DNA of 64,000 bases from Ferrovibrio sp. (GTDB taxonomy: Bacteria; Pseudomonadota; Alphaproteobacteria; Ferrovibrionales; Ferrovibrionaceae), in assembly GCA_017991315.1 (NCBI GenBank), contig JAGOQS010000002.1, positions 620,001 through 684,000 on the forward strand, written 5' to 3'. The notes below the pieces were generated by a model, which worked only from the letters and a program-made list of their open reading frames with translations, was not told the DNA's origin and ran no database searches. Both the position numbers and the translations under genes were made by a program. The stretch's first letter is position 1; each line of letters starts with the position of its first letter. Below are positions 47,656 through 56,141 of the stretch, in pieces.

Positions 47656-49326
47656 ATGACCCTGCTGCCGCCCCCCCTCTCGCCCTCCATCGATCAGACC
47701 GAAGAATGGCGCGCCTTGGCGGCCCAGGCGGCAGCCGAGCGCGACATCACGCTGCGCCAGCTTTTCACCGCCGATCCAAAGCGTTTCGAACGCTTCTCTT
47801 TCCAGCATGGCGACATGCTGCTCGATCTCTCGCGCCAGCGGCTTTCGGCCCAGACACTCGGCCTGCTGCTGAAGCTGGCCCGCGCCGCCGATCTGGAAGG
47901 CTGGCGCGAGCGCATGTTCGCTGGTGTGCATATCAACAGCACCGAGGACCGCGCCGTGCTGCATACCGCTTTGCGGCTGCCGCGCGAGGAAACCCTGGTG
48001 GTTGATGGCACTGACGTGGTGCAGCAAGTGCATGGCGAACTCGACCGCATGGAAGCCATGGTGCAGGCGGTGCGCAATGGGACCTGGCGCGGCGCCACCG
48101 GCGAGACTTTCCGCTATGTGGTGAATATCGGCATCGGCGGTTCCGACCTCGGGCCGCGCATGGTGGTCGATGCCCTGGCCGCCGACCATGAGCCCGGCCT
48201 TGACGTAAAATTCGTCAGCAATGTGGACGGCGCTGATCTGATGCGGGTACTGGCAAGCTGCGAGCCGGCACGCACCCTGATCATTGTCGCCTCCAAGACC
48301 TTCACCACTCAGGAAACCATGGCCAATGCCGCCAGCGCGCGGCACTGGCTGCAACAGGCCCTGGGCGAAAAGGCCGACTGGGCGGCGCATTTTGTCGCGC
48401 TCTCCGCCGCGCCCAAGGCGGTGGCGGCTTTCGGCCTCAAGGCAGAACGCCGCCTGACCTTCTGGGACTGGGTGGGCGGCCGCTATTCGCTGTGGTCGAG
48501 CATTGGCTTTCCCATCGCGCTCAGCATCGGCATGGAGAAATTCCGCGATCTGCTCGCCGGCGCCCATGCCATGGACGAACATTTCCGCACGGCGCCGCTG
48601 ATTGGCAACCTGCCGGTGCTGATGGCGCTCGCCGGCATCTGGAATGTCAACTTCCTCGGCTTCAACTCCCTGGCCGTGCTGCCCTATGACCAGGGCCTCG
48701 GTCGCCTGCCGGCCTATCTGCAGCAGGCCGACATGGAGAGCAACGGCAAGTCCACCGACCGCTGGGGCCGCAGCGTCGGCTATGCCACCGGACCGCTGGT
48801 ATTCGGCGAGCCGGGCACCAATGGTCAGCATGCCTTCTACCAGTTGCTGCATCAGGGCACCCCGGTGGTGCCAGCGGATTTCATCCTGCCACTGGAAAGC
48901 CGCTATCCGCTGGGCCAGCACCACGCCATGCTCACCGCGAATGTGCTGGCACAGGCCGAGGCGCTGATGCTGGGCCGTACGCTGGAGGAAGTCACCGCCG
49001 ACCTGCGGGCCAGCGGCATGAGCGATGAGGCCGCAGCGGCCCTGGCGCCACACAAGGTATTCTCTGGCAATCGGCCAAGCACGCTGATCGCCCTGCCGAT
49101 CCTTGATCCTTACCATCTTGGGATGCTTATCGCGCTCTACGAGCATAAGATTTTCTGCCAGGGCGTGATCTGGGGGGTGAACTCCTTCGACCAGTGGGGC
49201 GTAGAACTGGGCAAGCGTCTGGCCGGACCGATCCTGGAAGAGTTGACGGACCCGAGCCGGCAACCGCATCATGACGGCGCAACCAGCGCGCTGATTGCAC
49301 TGGTCCGCCGGGCAACGCTTCGGTGA
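47656..49326 (+). CDS. pgi: Glucose-6-phosphate isomerase
   Basis: A 556-aa enzyme linking glucose-6-phosphate and fructose-6-phosphate. It has signature segments VNIGIGGSDLGPRM and GRYSLWSSIGFP, the GTNGQHAFYQLLHQGT catalytic His segment, and the C-terminal FDQWGVELGK with the catalytic Lys. It ends the glpX-pgm-pgi operon; the cyclase-like gene of module B starts 65 bp further on, same strand. Confidence 0.97.
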   Translation: MTLLPPPLSPSIDQTEEWRALAAQAAAERDITLRQLFTADPKRFERFSFQHGDMLLDLSRQRLSAQTLGLLLKLARAADLEGWRERMFAGVHINSTEDRAVLHTALRLPREETLVVDGTDVVQQVHGELDRMEAMVQAVRNGTWRGATGETFRYVVNIGIGGSDLGPRMVVDALAADHEPGLDVKFVSNVDGADLMRVLASCEPARTLIIVASKTFTTQETMANAASARHWLQQALGEKADWAAHFVALSAAPKAVAAFGLKAERRLTFWDWVGGRYSLWSSIGFPIALSIGMEKFRDLLAGAHAMDEHFRTAPLIGNLPVLMALAGIWNVNFLGFNSLAVLPYDQGLGRLPAYLQQADMESNGKSTDRWGRSVGYATGPLVFGEPGTNGQHAFYQLLHQGTPVVPADFILPLESRYPLGQHHAMLTANVLAQAEALMLGRTLEEVTADLRASGMSDEAAAALAPHKVFSGNRPSTLIALPILDPYHLGMLIALYEHKIFCQGVIWGVNSFDQWGVELGKRLAGPILEELTDPSRQPHHDGATSALIALVRRATLR

Positions 49327-49391
49327 ACCAAGCCGCCAGCCGCGCCAGGGTATTTCGCCAATAAGCGTGTGCAAGGGGAAGCCGTCGCGTC

Positions 49392-50528
49392 ATGAGCGAC
49401 ATGGACGCCGTCCGACAGGGAATGCGGGAGATCGACTTTGTCCTGTATTCCTCCTGGCGCCTGGGCAAGCACATCCTTGCCGGCTGGAGCCATGAAAACA
49501 ATCAGATCTCCTTCGCCTTCTCCGCGCCCTACAATGTGCTGGGCAATGCGGAAGCCTATCCGCGTCTGATCCGTGGCCGCCGCCTGATGGGCGGCAAGAC
49601 TTTCGCCGAAACCTGCAAAGTGCTGGGCATCCGACCGCTGACCATGGACGTGCCGTTCAGCGTCGGTCAGGGCCGCAACGACGTGAACCCGGCGATGATC
49701 GAGAATTTGGTCAAGCGCTATGCCGTGGTTGAAACCGCCAACCGCGCCGTGATGCTGTTCGATATCGTCGGCTTCTCCAAGCATTCGCCGCTGGAGCAGG
49801 TGGCGCAGCTTTCGTCGCTGGAATACTCGATCAACTCCGCCAGCAAACGCCTCAACGAAGTCGGCCTGCGCAACGAACTGGCACGCTCCACCGTGGGCGA
49901 TGGTTTCTATGTCTGGAACCGCGCCAAGGGCGTTGAAGCGGATATGCGCACCTATATCGCGCTGATTCTGATCCTTGCCGATAACGCGCTGGCGCGGCGC
50001 AAGGGCAATCCGCGCCTGGTGCCGATCCTGCGTGCCGCCTTCACAGTCGGCCCGCATTTCTCCTACCACCAGGTAGAAGGCAACAATCCGCGCGGCTTCG
50101 AGTATATCGTTGGCGATGTGACCATCGGTCTGGCCCGCATCATCGGCAAGGCCCAGGCGCAGCAGGTGCTGATCGGGCAGTTCAACCGCTCGTCGGACCA
50201 GTTGGTGAACCAGAGCGAGATCGACACCATCCTGTTTCTTGCCCGCGCCGAAAAGCTGGTGCAGCCGCTGATCGGCCAGGAGCTGGGCGGTTACCGTATC
50301 ACCAATATCCGCGCCAGCGTCACGTCAGCAGTGGAAGTGCGCAACGGCGTCACGGTCTACCGTATCATGGACAAGCACGGCTTTTCGCACCAGGCCTTCA
50401 ATGCTCGTATCACCATCGACCGCGATGGCGCGGAATCGATCAGCCTTGGTCTGGGCACCACCGAACTCGGCGAGTTCGGCGCCGAGCCGACGCTTTACGA
50501 TGTGCGCCAGCTCTCGGGCCAGAAATAG
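49392..50528 (+). CDS. Class III nucleotidyl cyclase-like protein, copy B
   Basis: A 378-aa paralogue of the protein at 20974, with the same three-part layout. Shared blocks are GRRLMGGKTF (62-71), MLFDIVGFSKHSPLEQVAQL with metal Asp124, ELARSTVGDGFYVWNR with Asp170, EYIVGDVTIGLARIIG with Arg249, and DKHGFSHQAFNA (327-338). As in copy A, the Asn that would stabilise the transition state is Ile (245), so catalysis is uncertain. There are no membrane segments. Its stop touches the stop of the convergent pentapeptide gene with no base between. It might be read through from pgi, 65 bp upstream. Confidence 0.78.
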   Translation: MSDMDAVRQGMREIDFVLYSSWRLGKHILAGWSHENNQISFAFSAPYNVLGNAEAYPRLIRGRRLMGGKTFAETCKVLGIRPLTMDVPFSVGQGRNDVNPAMIENLVKRYAVVETANRAVMLFDIVGFSKHSPLEQVAQLSSLEYSINSASKRLNEVGLRNELARSTVGDGFYVWNRAKGVEADMRTYIALILILADNALARRKGNPRLVPILRAAFTVGPHFSYHQVEGNNPRGFEYIVGDVTIGLARIIGKAQAQQVLIGQFNRSSDQLVNQSEIDTILFLARAEKLVQPLIGQELGGYRITNIRASVTSAVEVRNGVTVYRIMDKHGFSHQAFNARITIDRDGAESISLGLGTTELGEFGAEPTLYDVRQLSGQK

Positions 50529-51776
50529 CTAGCGCACAAAGCCAATGGCATCGGTCAGGTCTGCTTCGGCAAGATCCGCCGTAGCGAGATCAGCTTCCGT
50601 CAGGTCGGCACCGCGCAGGTTGGCGCGGCTGAGCTTGGCGCCGCGCAGATCGCAGCGGCGCAGGTTGGCACCTTCCAGATTGGCGGGGAAATAGCGGTCG
50701 GCACCAACCACCAGCGCGCTGAGATTGGCATCGCGCAGATCGGCATGGGCCAACTTGGCGCCCTTCAGGCTGCTGCCACGCAGATCGGCGCCGGCCAGCT
50801 TGCTGTTCCGCAGATCGGCTTCCGCCAGCTTGGCACCCTGCAGCAGCGCGCCTTCCATGTTGAGGCCAAACAGCACGGCCTTGTTCGCCACCAGGCCGAC
50901 CAGCAGGGCCTTGTAGAGGCTGCCAAGCTTGCGCAGGTCATAGCCGCTGAAATCGGTCAGCTTGCCTTCCTTGCCGCCGCTCGTGACCCACAGACTATGC
51001 AGTCGCAGCGCCTCTTCCGGCGTCAGGCCGAGGTCTTCCAGCGGCTTGCCTGCCGGCTTGTCGGAAAGCAGGCCATCGGTGTTGGCGCCGGTGAGATCAG
51101 CCATCTGCATCTTGGCGCCGGTGATCACGGCATTGGTCAGTGCCGCGCCTTTCAGGCTGGCACCGGAAAGATCGGCGCCGGCCAGATTGGCGCCGGTGAG
51201 ATTGGCATTGGCCAGATTGGCGCGCACCAGGTTGGCGCCGATCATGATGGCATCGGTGAAATCGGTATGGGTCGCCACCGAACCGGTCATCTTCGCCGAG
51301 GTAAGGTTGGCACCGCGCATCTTGGCGCCATTCATTTCCGCCGGGCCGACATCGAAGCCGAGCGCATGAATGTTACCGTGGCGGTCACGTTCGGCGATCA
51401 TGCCATCGCGCAGGTCTGCGTCGAACAGATTGGCCCGGGTGAGATTGGCGCCATGCAGACAGGCGCCGCGCAGATCGGCCCGCACCAGGCTGGCGCCGGT
51501 TAAATCCGCCTCGCGCAGATCGGCGCCGAACAGCACCGCGCGGTCAAGATTGCAGTCCTGCAGTTTGGTGCCATACAGCACGCAACCGGTGAAATCGGCA
51601 TCGCTGAGATTGGCGCCAGACAGGATCAGATTGGAAAGATCGTGGAACGACAATATGGCGCGGCGACCGCCCATGATGCCGTTGCGGTAATTCTCATGCG
51701 CCTTGATTGCCTGCGCGATCTCGCTGTGGCTCAATTTCTTGCGGCTGCCACGCGATCCACCTGTGCCTTCGCTCAT
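50529..51776 (-). CDS. Pentapeptide-repeat protein, copy B
   Basis: A 415-aa protein with A(D/N)LxxA-type repeats over about residues 45-245 and 300-410, divided by a helical insert. The insert carries LHSLWVTSGGKEGKLTDF, similar to the HTDWVETRGQQG element of copy A. A related HENYRNGIMGGRRA element comes before the first repeats. The basic N-terminus (SRGSRKKLSHSEIAQAIKAHENY) shows no signal peptide. It starts with ATG at 51776, 37 bp after a 473-aa unknown gene, so it is likely the last gene of a three-gene operon. Confidence 0.85.
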   Translation of the reverse strand: MSEGTGGSRGSRKKLSHSEIAQAIKAHENYRNGIMGGRRAILSFHDLSNLILSGANLSDADFTGCVLYGTKLQDCNLDRAVLFGADLREADLTGASLVRADLRGACLHGANLTRANLFDADLRDGMIAERDRHGNIHALGFDVGPAEMNGAKMRGANLTSAKMTGSVATHTDFTDAIMIGANLVRANLANANLTGANLAGADLSGASLKGAALTNAVITGAKMQMADLTGANTDGLLSDKPAGKPLEDLGLTPEEALRLHSLWVTSGGKEGKLTDFSGYDLRKLGSLYKALLVGLVANKAVLFGLNMEGALLQGAKLAEADLRNSKLAGADLRGSSLKGAKLAHADLRDANLSALVVGADRYFPANLEGANLRRCDLRGAKLSRANLRGADLTEADLATADLAEADLTDAIGFVR

Positions 51777-51813
51777 CGGCCCATCCCCCCAATGAGGCCG
51801 CCCTCGGTGCTGC

Positions 51814-53235
51814 TTATGCCTGCGGCATCCGTGCGATAGCGGCCATCCCGTCTTTCATCAGCTTGTTGGCATACTGGCTGCCGGCGACCAGTTCCAGCAT
51901 GCGCACCGCCGCAAACAGCTTGGTGCGCGCCGCTTCCGGGCCTTCCGCATTCAGCTTGCCCGCCTTGATATCGGCCAGCAGCGTGTTGCCGGTGCCATCG
52001 ATCTGGCTGGTAAGCTGCTTGATCGCGCCGTTGACATCCTTGTCGGCGCCGATCTCGGTCGCCACCCTGGCAACACGCTGCAGCGCATAGACGCGATTCT
52101 CGGCCTCGAGCTTGGCGTCGAACACCGCCTTCTTGGCATCCTCGCTGTTTTCTGCCGGCGGCAGCGACAGCACTGCATCAATGCCGCCCAGCACCTTCTC
52201 GTCGATGCCGCCGAGCACGCCGATGCGCACCATATCCTTGAGCTGACGGCTGGCCGCATCCATCTCGGGCTGCGGCCCCTCGGCCATGCCGTCCTTCTTC
52301 AGCCGGCCGATCAGCGACACGAAATCGCCCACCATGTCAGCCACCTTGGCATCGTCTACCTTTGAAGGATCGGTACGGGTGACGGCACCGAAAAAGCGCT
52401 TGGAATCGCCCGACAGCATGGCGCGGACATACTGGCCGGGCTTCATGCCTTCGATGCCGGTGGGCAATTCAGCCAGGGAGTCGAAAATCGGCAGCGCCTG
52501 GAAGCCATCGGTGAGGCGCGCCACGGTGATGGCAATCAGGCAGCCGGGCATGCCTTTGCCCGTGGTCGCCACATCGCTGTAGATCTGCTTGATCTCCTCC
52601 ACCTGCTCATCCAGCAGGCGGCCGACCGGCTTCGGCGACATCGCCTCACGCAGCTTTTCGGTTTCCGGCGCCAGTTCCAGCAGGCAGGTCATGTCGGTGA
52701 GGTCACCCAGCACGTTCTCACCCCCCAGCTTCTCCACCAGGGCGGCATGCTGGCCGGGATCGGCGGCAGCCTTGTTCAATTCCTCGCGCAGGCGCTGCGC
52801 CGCGACTTTCCAAAGCGTAGCACCCAGGCGCGGAATACGCGGATCGCTGCTGGACCCGATATCGGGGGCCGGCGCGGCGCGCAGCGAGGCTTCAAGCTGC
52901 TTCACGGCGGCGGCATCCAGGCTGGACAGCACGAATTCCCAGCAGGGCGCCAGCGACGAGCGAGCGATGCGGCCGAACGGCTTCACGCCGTCATCGCCCA
53001 TCACCAGCAGATCCTCAAACGGATGGCAGAACACGCGCTGCAGCGTGAGGTAACGCGGCGGCCGGGTTTTCACCAGACGCGGGCGCAGGGTGCCAAGCGC
53101 GGCATTGGCAACAGCGGCAGAGAGGACGATAGCGCGCGATCGCTCGATGAGCAGTGTGAGCTGCGCCACCTTCTCGTCGGGTATCTCGAACAGCTTGCGT
53201 TCGATATCCCGCAGTTCGGAAGCAAGATCGGTCAT
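51814..53235 (-). CDS. Hypothetical helical protein of module B (473 aa)
   Basis: I do not recognise this family. The protein is almost all helical, rich in Ala, Leu, Glu and Lys, with no membrane segment or signal peptide. A segment RVFCHPFEDLLVMGDDGVKPFGRIARSSLAPCWEF (about 68-102) looks conserved and domain-like, and the second half (about 250-470) seems to consist of repeated amphipathic helices. Start ATG 53235 overlaps the stop of the upstream 369-aa gene (ATGA), so the two proteins are translationally coupled and may form a complex. It is followed by the pentapeptide gene. Confidence 0.75.
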   Translation of the reverse strand: MTDLASELRDIERKLFEIPDEKVAQLTLLIERSRAIVLSAAVANAALGTLRPRLVKTRPPRYLTLQRVFCHPFEDLLVMGDDGVKPFGRIARSSLAPCWEFVLSSLDAAAVKQLEASLRAAPAPDIGSSSDPRIPRLGATLWKVAAQRLREELNKAAADPGQHAALVEKLGGENVLGDLTDMTCLLELAPETEKLREAMSPKPVGRLLDEQVEEIKQIYSDVATTGKGMPGCLIAITVARLTDGFQALPIFDSLAELPTGIEGMKPGQYVRAMLSGDSKRFFGAVTRTDPSKVDDAKVADMVGDFVSLIGRLKKDGMAEGPQPEMDAASRQLKDMVRIGVLGGIDEKVLGGIDAVLSLPPAENSEDAKKAVFDAKLEAENRVYALQRVARVATEIGADKDVNGAIKQLTSQIDGTGNTLLADIKAGKLNAEGPEAARTKLFAAVRMLELVAGSQYANKLMKDGMAAIARMPQA

Positions 53236-54341
53236 ACCTGCCTCCTTTTCGTGGATTCGACCCGTCGCAGCATTTCCATATCCAACGTGCCTGAATTCCA
53301 ACTCTCAAGCGCCCGCACCTGGAGCTTGGTGTTTTCCTGCATCGCCTGGGCATTCGGGCGGTTGGCCGCTTCCTTTTCCGGGATGATGGGCAGAATTCGA
53401 TAAATTTCCGTTATCGCCGCCCGCTGGGTATCCCGGTCCTTATCCTGCACATCCTGCCACAGCAGGATAACGTATTCCCAGCCATCAACCGTCCACCACA
53501 GCCGTTCCAGGTCCTTTTGGATCGAGCCGGAAATCTTCTCCCAGTTCATCAGCACCCGCTCGGGATGTTCCAGAGGGCGCATCGCGGAAGCAATGAGTTC
53601 CTTGGCATAATCGCCGGTAAACCCGCAAATCTTGCCAATCGGGCGAGCCAGTTCCGCGGCTTCCGACTTGTCCTCGGCAGACCATTTGGCCATGGCTTCC
53701 TCGAGCCCGGCGATGGCATTGACGATGCGGCGCAGGCGGCAATCCTTGCTCATGCCGGGCACGCCAAGCGGCGAGATCAGGTTGCCCCAGGATTCCAGCC
53801 GGTCGTAAAGCAGATTCGTCGTAGCCTGTAACCGCTGGGCGATGTCGCCCATGGCATGCTTCACCCGGTCTCGCCCGGAGTCGGACACGAAGTCGGAGAC
53901 GCGCAGATTCATCTGGCCGCCCGACATCTTCTCCAGCGCCCCCTTGAACAGGAAGAAGCGCGTCAGCAGCATCTCGTTTTCATCTTCCGCCAATGCTTCC
54001 TCGGCGGACTTCTGCGCTTCCGGGCCGGCGAGGCCTGATTTCGCCGCCTCCAGCGTGGCACTGCGCACATGTGGCGGCAGACAGGAATTGCGCTTCAGGA
54101 TCTCTTCATGCAGCGAACGATCATGCATCGTCAGCGAGAAGATTTCCGGCACATCCTTCCAGCGGATGACGTAATTGCCCTTCACACCGGAGAAGGCGGA
54201 GACCGTGAGTTCAAGCTGCTCGCGGCTATCCACGCGCACACGCGCCTGGCTGATGGCCGGCGTGGTGAAACTGACAGCGGTGCCACGCTCCTCGAATTTC
54301 GTCGGCTGAAACTGCGAGCCGGCGCCTTTTGGAAAATTCAT
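53232..54341 (-). CDS. Hypothetical protein of module B (369 aa)
   Basis: I do not recognise this family. The N-terminal 80 residues look beta-rich (ISQARVRVDSREQLELTVSAFSGVKGNYVIRWKDVPEIFSL); the rest is helical with many charged residues and a Trp-rich stretch near residue 285 (LERLWWTVDGWEYVILLW). It has no signal peptide or transmembrane helix. The ATG at 54341 follows AGGGG. It is the first gene of the apparent operon 369-aa, 473-aa, pentapeptide, with tight coupling to the second. Confidence 0.75.
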   Translation of the reverse strand: MNFPKGAGSQFQPTKFEERGTAVSFTTPAISQARVRVDSREQLELTVSAFSGVKGNYVIRWKDVPEIFSLTMHDRSLHEEILKRNSCLPPHVRSATLEAAKSGLAGPEAQKSAEEALAEDENEMLLTRFFLFKGALEKMSGGQMNLRVSDFVSDSGRDRVKHAMGDIAQRLQATTNLLYDRLESWGNLISPLGVPGMSKDCRLRRIVNAIAGLEEAMAKWSAEDKSEAAELARPIGKICGFTGDYAKELIASAMRPLEHPERVLMNWEKISGSIQKDLERLWWTVDGWEYVILLWQDVQDKDRDTQRAAITEIYRILPIIPEKEAANRPNAQAMQENTKLQVRALESWNSGTLDMEMLRRVESTKRRQV

Positions 54342-54447
54342 TCCCTGCCCCTGAGGGTAGAATAATAGGTCTGTTGCAAGCCACTAAAGCACAATTGGCC
54401 CGCGCCGGAAATGTCTGTATCCGACTGACAGTTAATCCTTCACATAC

Positions 54448-54879
54448 TCATTGCGACAAAAAGCGACGAGACTGCTCCACCACCCGCAGCGTCTCCTCCC
54501 AGAGATCAAGTTCTTCTAGTTCTTTCGGCGTAAACCAGGCGGCCTCGGCCGCATCATCGCCCGCCACTGTGTCGCCAGAGCGCCAGCGCGCGGCATAGTC
54601 GATGATGGTGTAATGATACAGCACACGGCCTTCCGTATCGCGCTGGACCGAGTCGATCACTGCAACCAGTCCGAGTAAATCAATTTCGACACCGGTCTCC
54701 TCCAGCAATTCCCGCCGGATACCCTGTTCCACCGTCTCGCCCAATAATTGCCCCCCGCCCGGCAGACTCCACAGCCCCTGACGCGGCGGCTGGCCCCGGC
54801 GGATCATCAATACCTTGCCCTCATGCCAGACCACGGCGCCAAGGCCGACTATCGGAGCGGAGGGGTATTCACGCGGCAT
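54448..54879 (-). CDS. NUDIX hydrolase
   Basis: A 143-aa Nudix pyrophosphohydrolase. The Nudix box is intact: GGQLLGETVEQGIRRELLEETGVE matches G-x5-E-x7-R-E-x2-E-E-x-G. The fold begins VGLGAVVWHEGKVLMIRRG, typical of the ADP-ribose/NUDIX group with broad nucleotide substrates. ATG 54879 lies 8 bp after GGAG. It is divergent from the P450 gene and 106 bp downstream (in genome order) of the module B operon start. Confidence 0.9.
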   Translation of the reverse strand: MPREYPSAPIVGLGAVVWHEGKVLMIRRGQPPRQGLWSLPGGGQLLGETVEQGIRRELLEETGVEIDLLGLVAVIDSVQRDTEGRVLYHYTIIDYAARWRSGDTVAGDDAAEAAWFTPKELEELDLWEETLRVVEQSRRFLSQ

Positions 54880-54926
54880 CGATCCATCTCCATACTCGGG
54901 CAAAATAACAGACGCCGGGAAGCGCC

Positions 54927-56141
54927 ATGACCGTGACCTTCAACGCCCGCGACGCGGCGGTGATCGCCGATCCGTACCCCTCACTGCATGCCCTGATGGA
55001 GCATGATCCGGTGCATTGGAGCGACAAGCTCGGCGGTTGGATACTGACGCGCTACGACCATATCCGCCAGTCCCTGCGTGACCGGCGCTTTTCCTCCGAC
55101 CGCATGCGGCCCTTCTTCGACCGCATGCCGGATGCGGAACGCGCCGACTTGCGTGAACTTGATGCCAGCATGCGGCTCTGGGCGGTGTTCAACGATCCAC
55201 CGGCGCATACAAGGGTGCGCGGGCTGATGAACAAGGCCTTCACCACCAGCGCGCTGGAGGCCATGCGACCGCGCGTGGCAGCCATCGTCGAGCGGCTGCT
55301 CGATGACCTCGCCAAACGCGGTGGGGAAACCGATTTCATCCAGGATTTCGCCTATCCGCTACCGGCCCATGTCATTGCCAGCATGCTGGGCGTGCCGGCC
55401 GCCGATGTAGAGAAACTGAAACATTGGTCAGACCACCTCGGTGCCTTCGTGCTGACCTCGCGCATGTCCGCCGACAAATACCGTCAGGCCAACAGCGCCC
55501 TGCTGGAGATGAACGCCTATTTTACCGATCTGGTGGAAGCCCGGCGGCGCCAGCCAGAGGCAGATGTCACCACCGGCATGGTGCAAGCGGAACAGCGCGG
55601 CGACTTCCTTTCCACCGAAGAACTGGTGGGCGCCTGCGTGTTGCTGCTGTTTGCCGGACACGAGACCACCACGCATCTGCTTGGCAACGGCCTGCTGGCG
55701 CTGCTCAAGCATCCGGAGCAGATGCATATGCTGCGCGACGATGCGACGCTGGCCGCAACTGCCATAGAGGAAATGCTGCGCTGGGACGGGCCATCACTCG
55801 CGCAGGTACGCGTTGCGGCTGAGGATATCGAGCTCGAAGGCAAGCAGATCAAGCGCGGCGACCGGGTATTCCAGATGCTCTGTGCGGCCAACCGCGATCC
55901 GCGCGTGTTCGAGCAGCCGGACCGTTTTGACATCCGGCGCAAACACAATCCGCACCTGACCTTTGGCTATGGCATCCACTTCTGTATCGGCGCACCACTG
56001 GCACGGTTGGAAGGCCAAACCGCCTTCCCCGCCCTGCTGCGCCGGCTGCCGCATATCGAACTGGCCGCCGCCCCGGACTGGAGCGACTCAATCGTGGTGC
56101 GCGGCCTGAACAGCCTGCGGATCAGTTATTCCGCAGCCTGA
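54927..56141 (+). CDS. Cytochrome P450
   Basis: A 404-aa soluble bacterial P450 of the CYP107/CYP101-like size class. The I-helix oxygen-binding motif is AGHETT (243-248), the ExxR motif is E282-R285, and the heme loop FGYGIHFCIGAPLAR has the axial Cys353. No ferredoxin or ferredoxin reductase gene is adjacent, so electrons must come from elsewhere. Its 3' end overlaps the convergent CoxL-type gene by 16 bp. Confidence 0.95.
   Translation: MTVTFNARDAAVIADPYPSLHALMEHDPVHWSDKLGGWILTRYDHIRQSLRDRRFSSDRMRPFFDRMPDAERADLRELDASMRLWAVFNDPPAHTRVRGLMNKAFTTSALEAMRPRVAAIVERLLDDLAKRGGETDFIQDFAYPLPAHVIASMLGVPAADVEKLKHWSDHLGAFVLTSRMSADKYRQANSALLEMNAYFTDLVEARRRQPEADVTTGMVQAEQRGDFLSTEELVGACVLLLFAGHETTTHLLGNGLLALLKHPEQMHMLRDDATLAATAIEEMLRWDGPSLAQVRVAAEDIELEGKQIKRGDRVFQMLCAANRDPRVFEQPDRFDIRRKHNPHLTFGYGIHFCIGAPLARLEGQTAFPALLRRLPHIELAAAPDWSDSIVVRGLNSLRISYSAA

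Noticed and set aside
47608-49374. 588-aa minus-strand ORF
   Set aside because: Antisense shadow of pgi, which shows all expected motifs.
49392-51776. Reading module B as a Pycsar anti-phage system
   Set aside because: Pycsar uses a cyclase with a TM or TIR effector; here the cyclase site looks altered and the partner is a pentapeptide protein, so the name is not justified by sequence.
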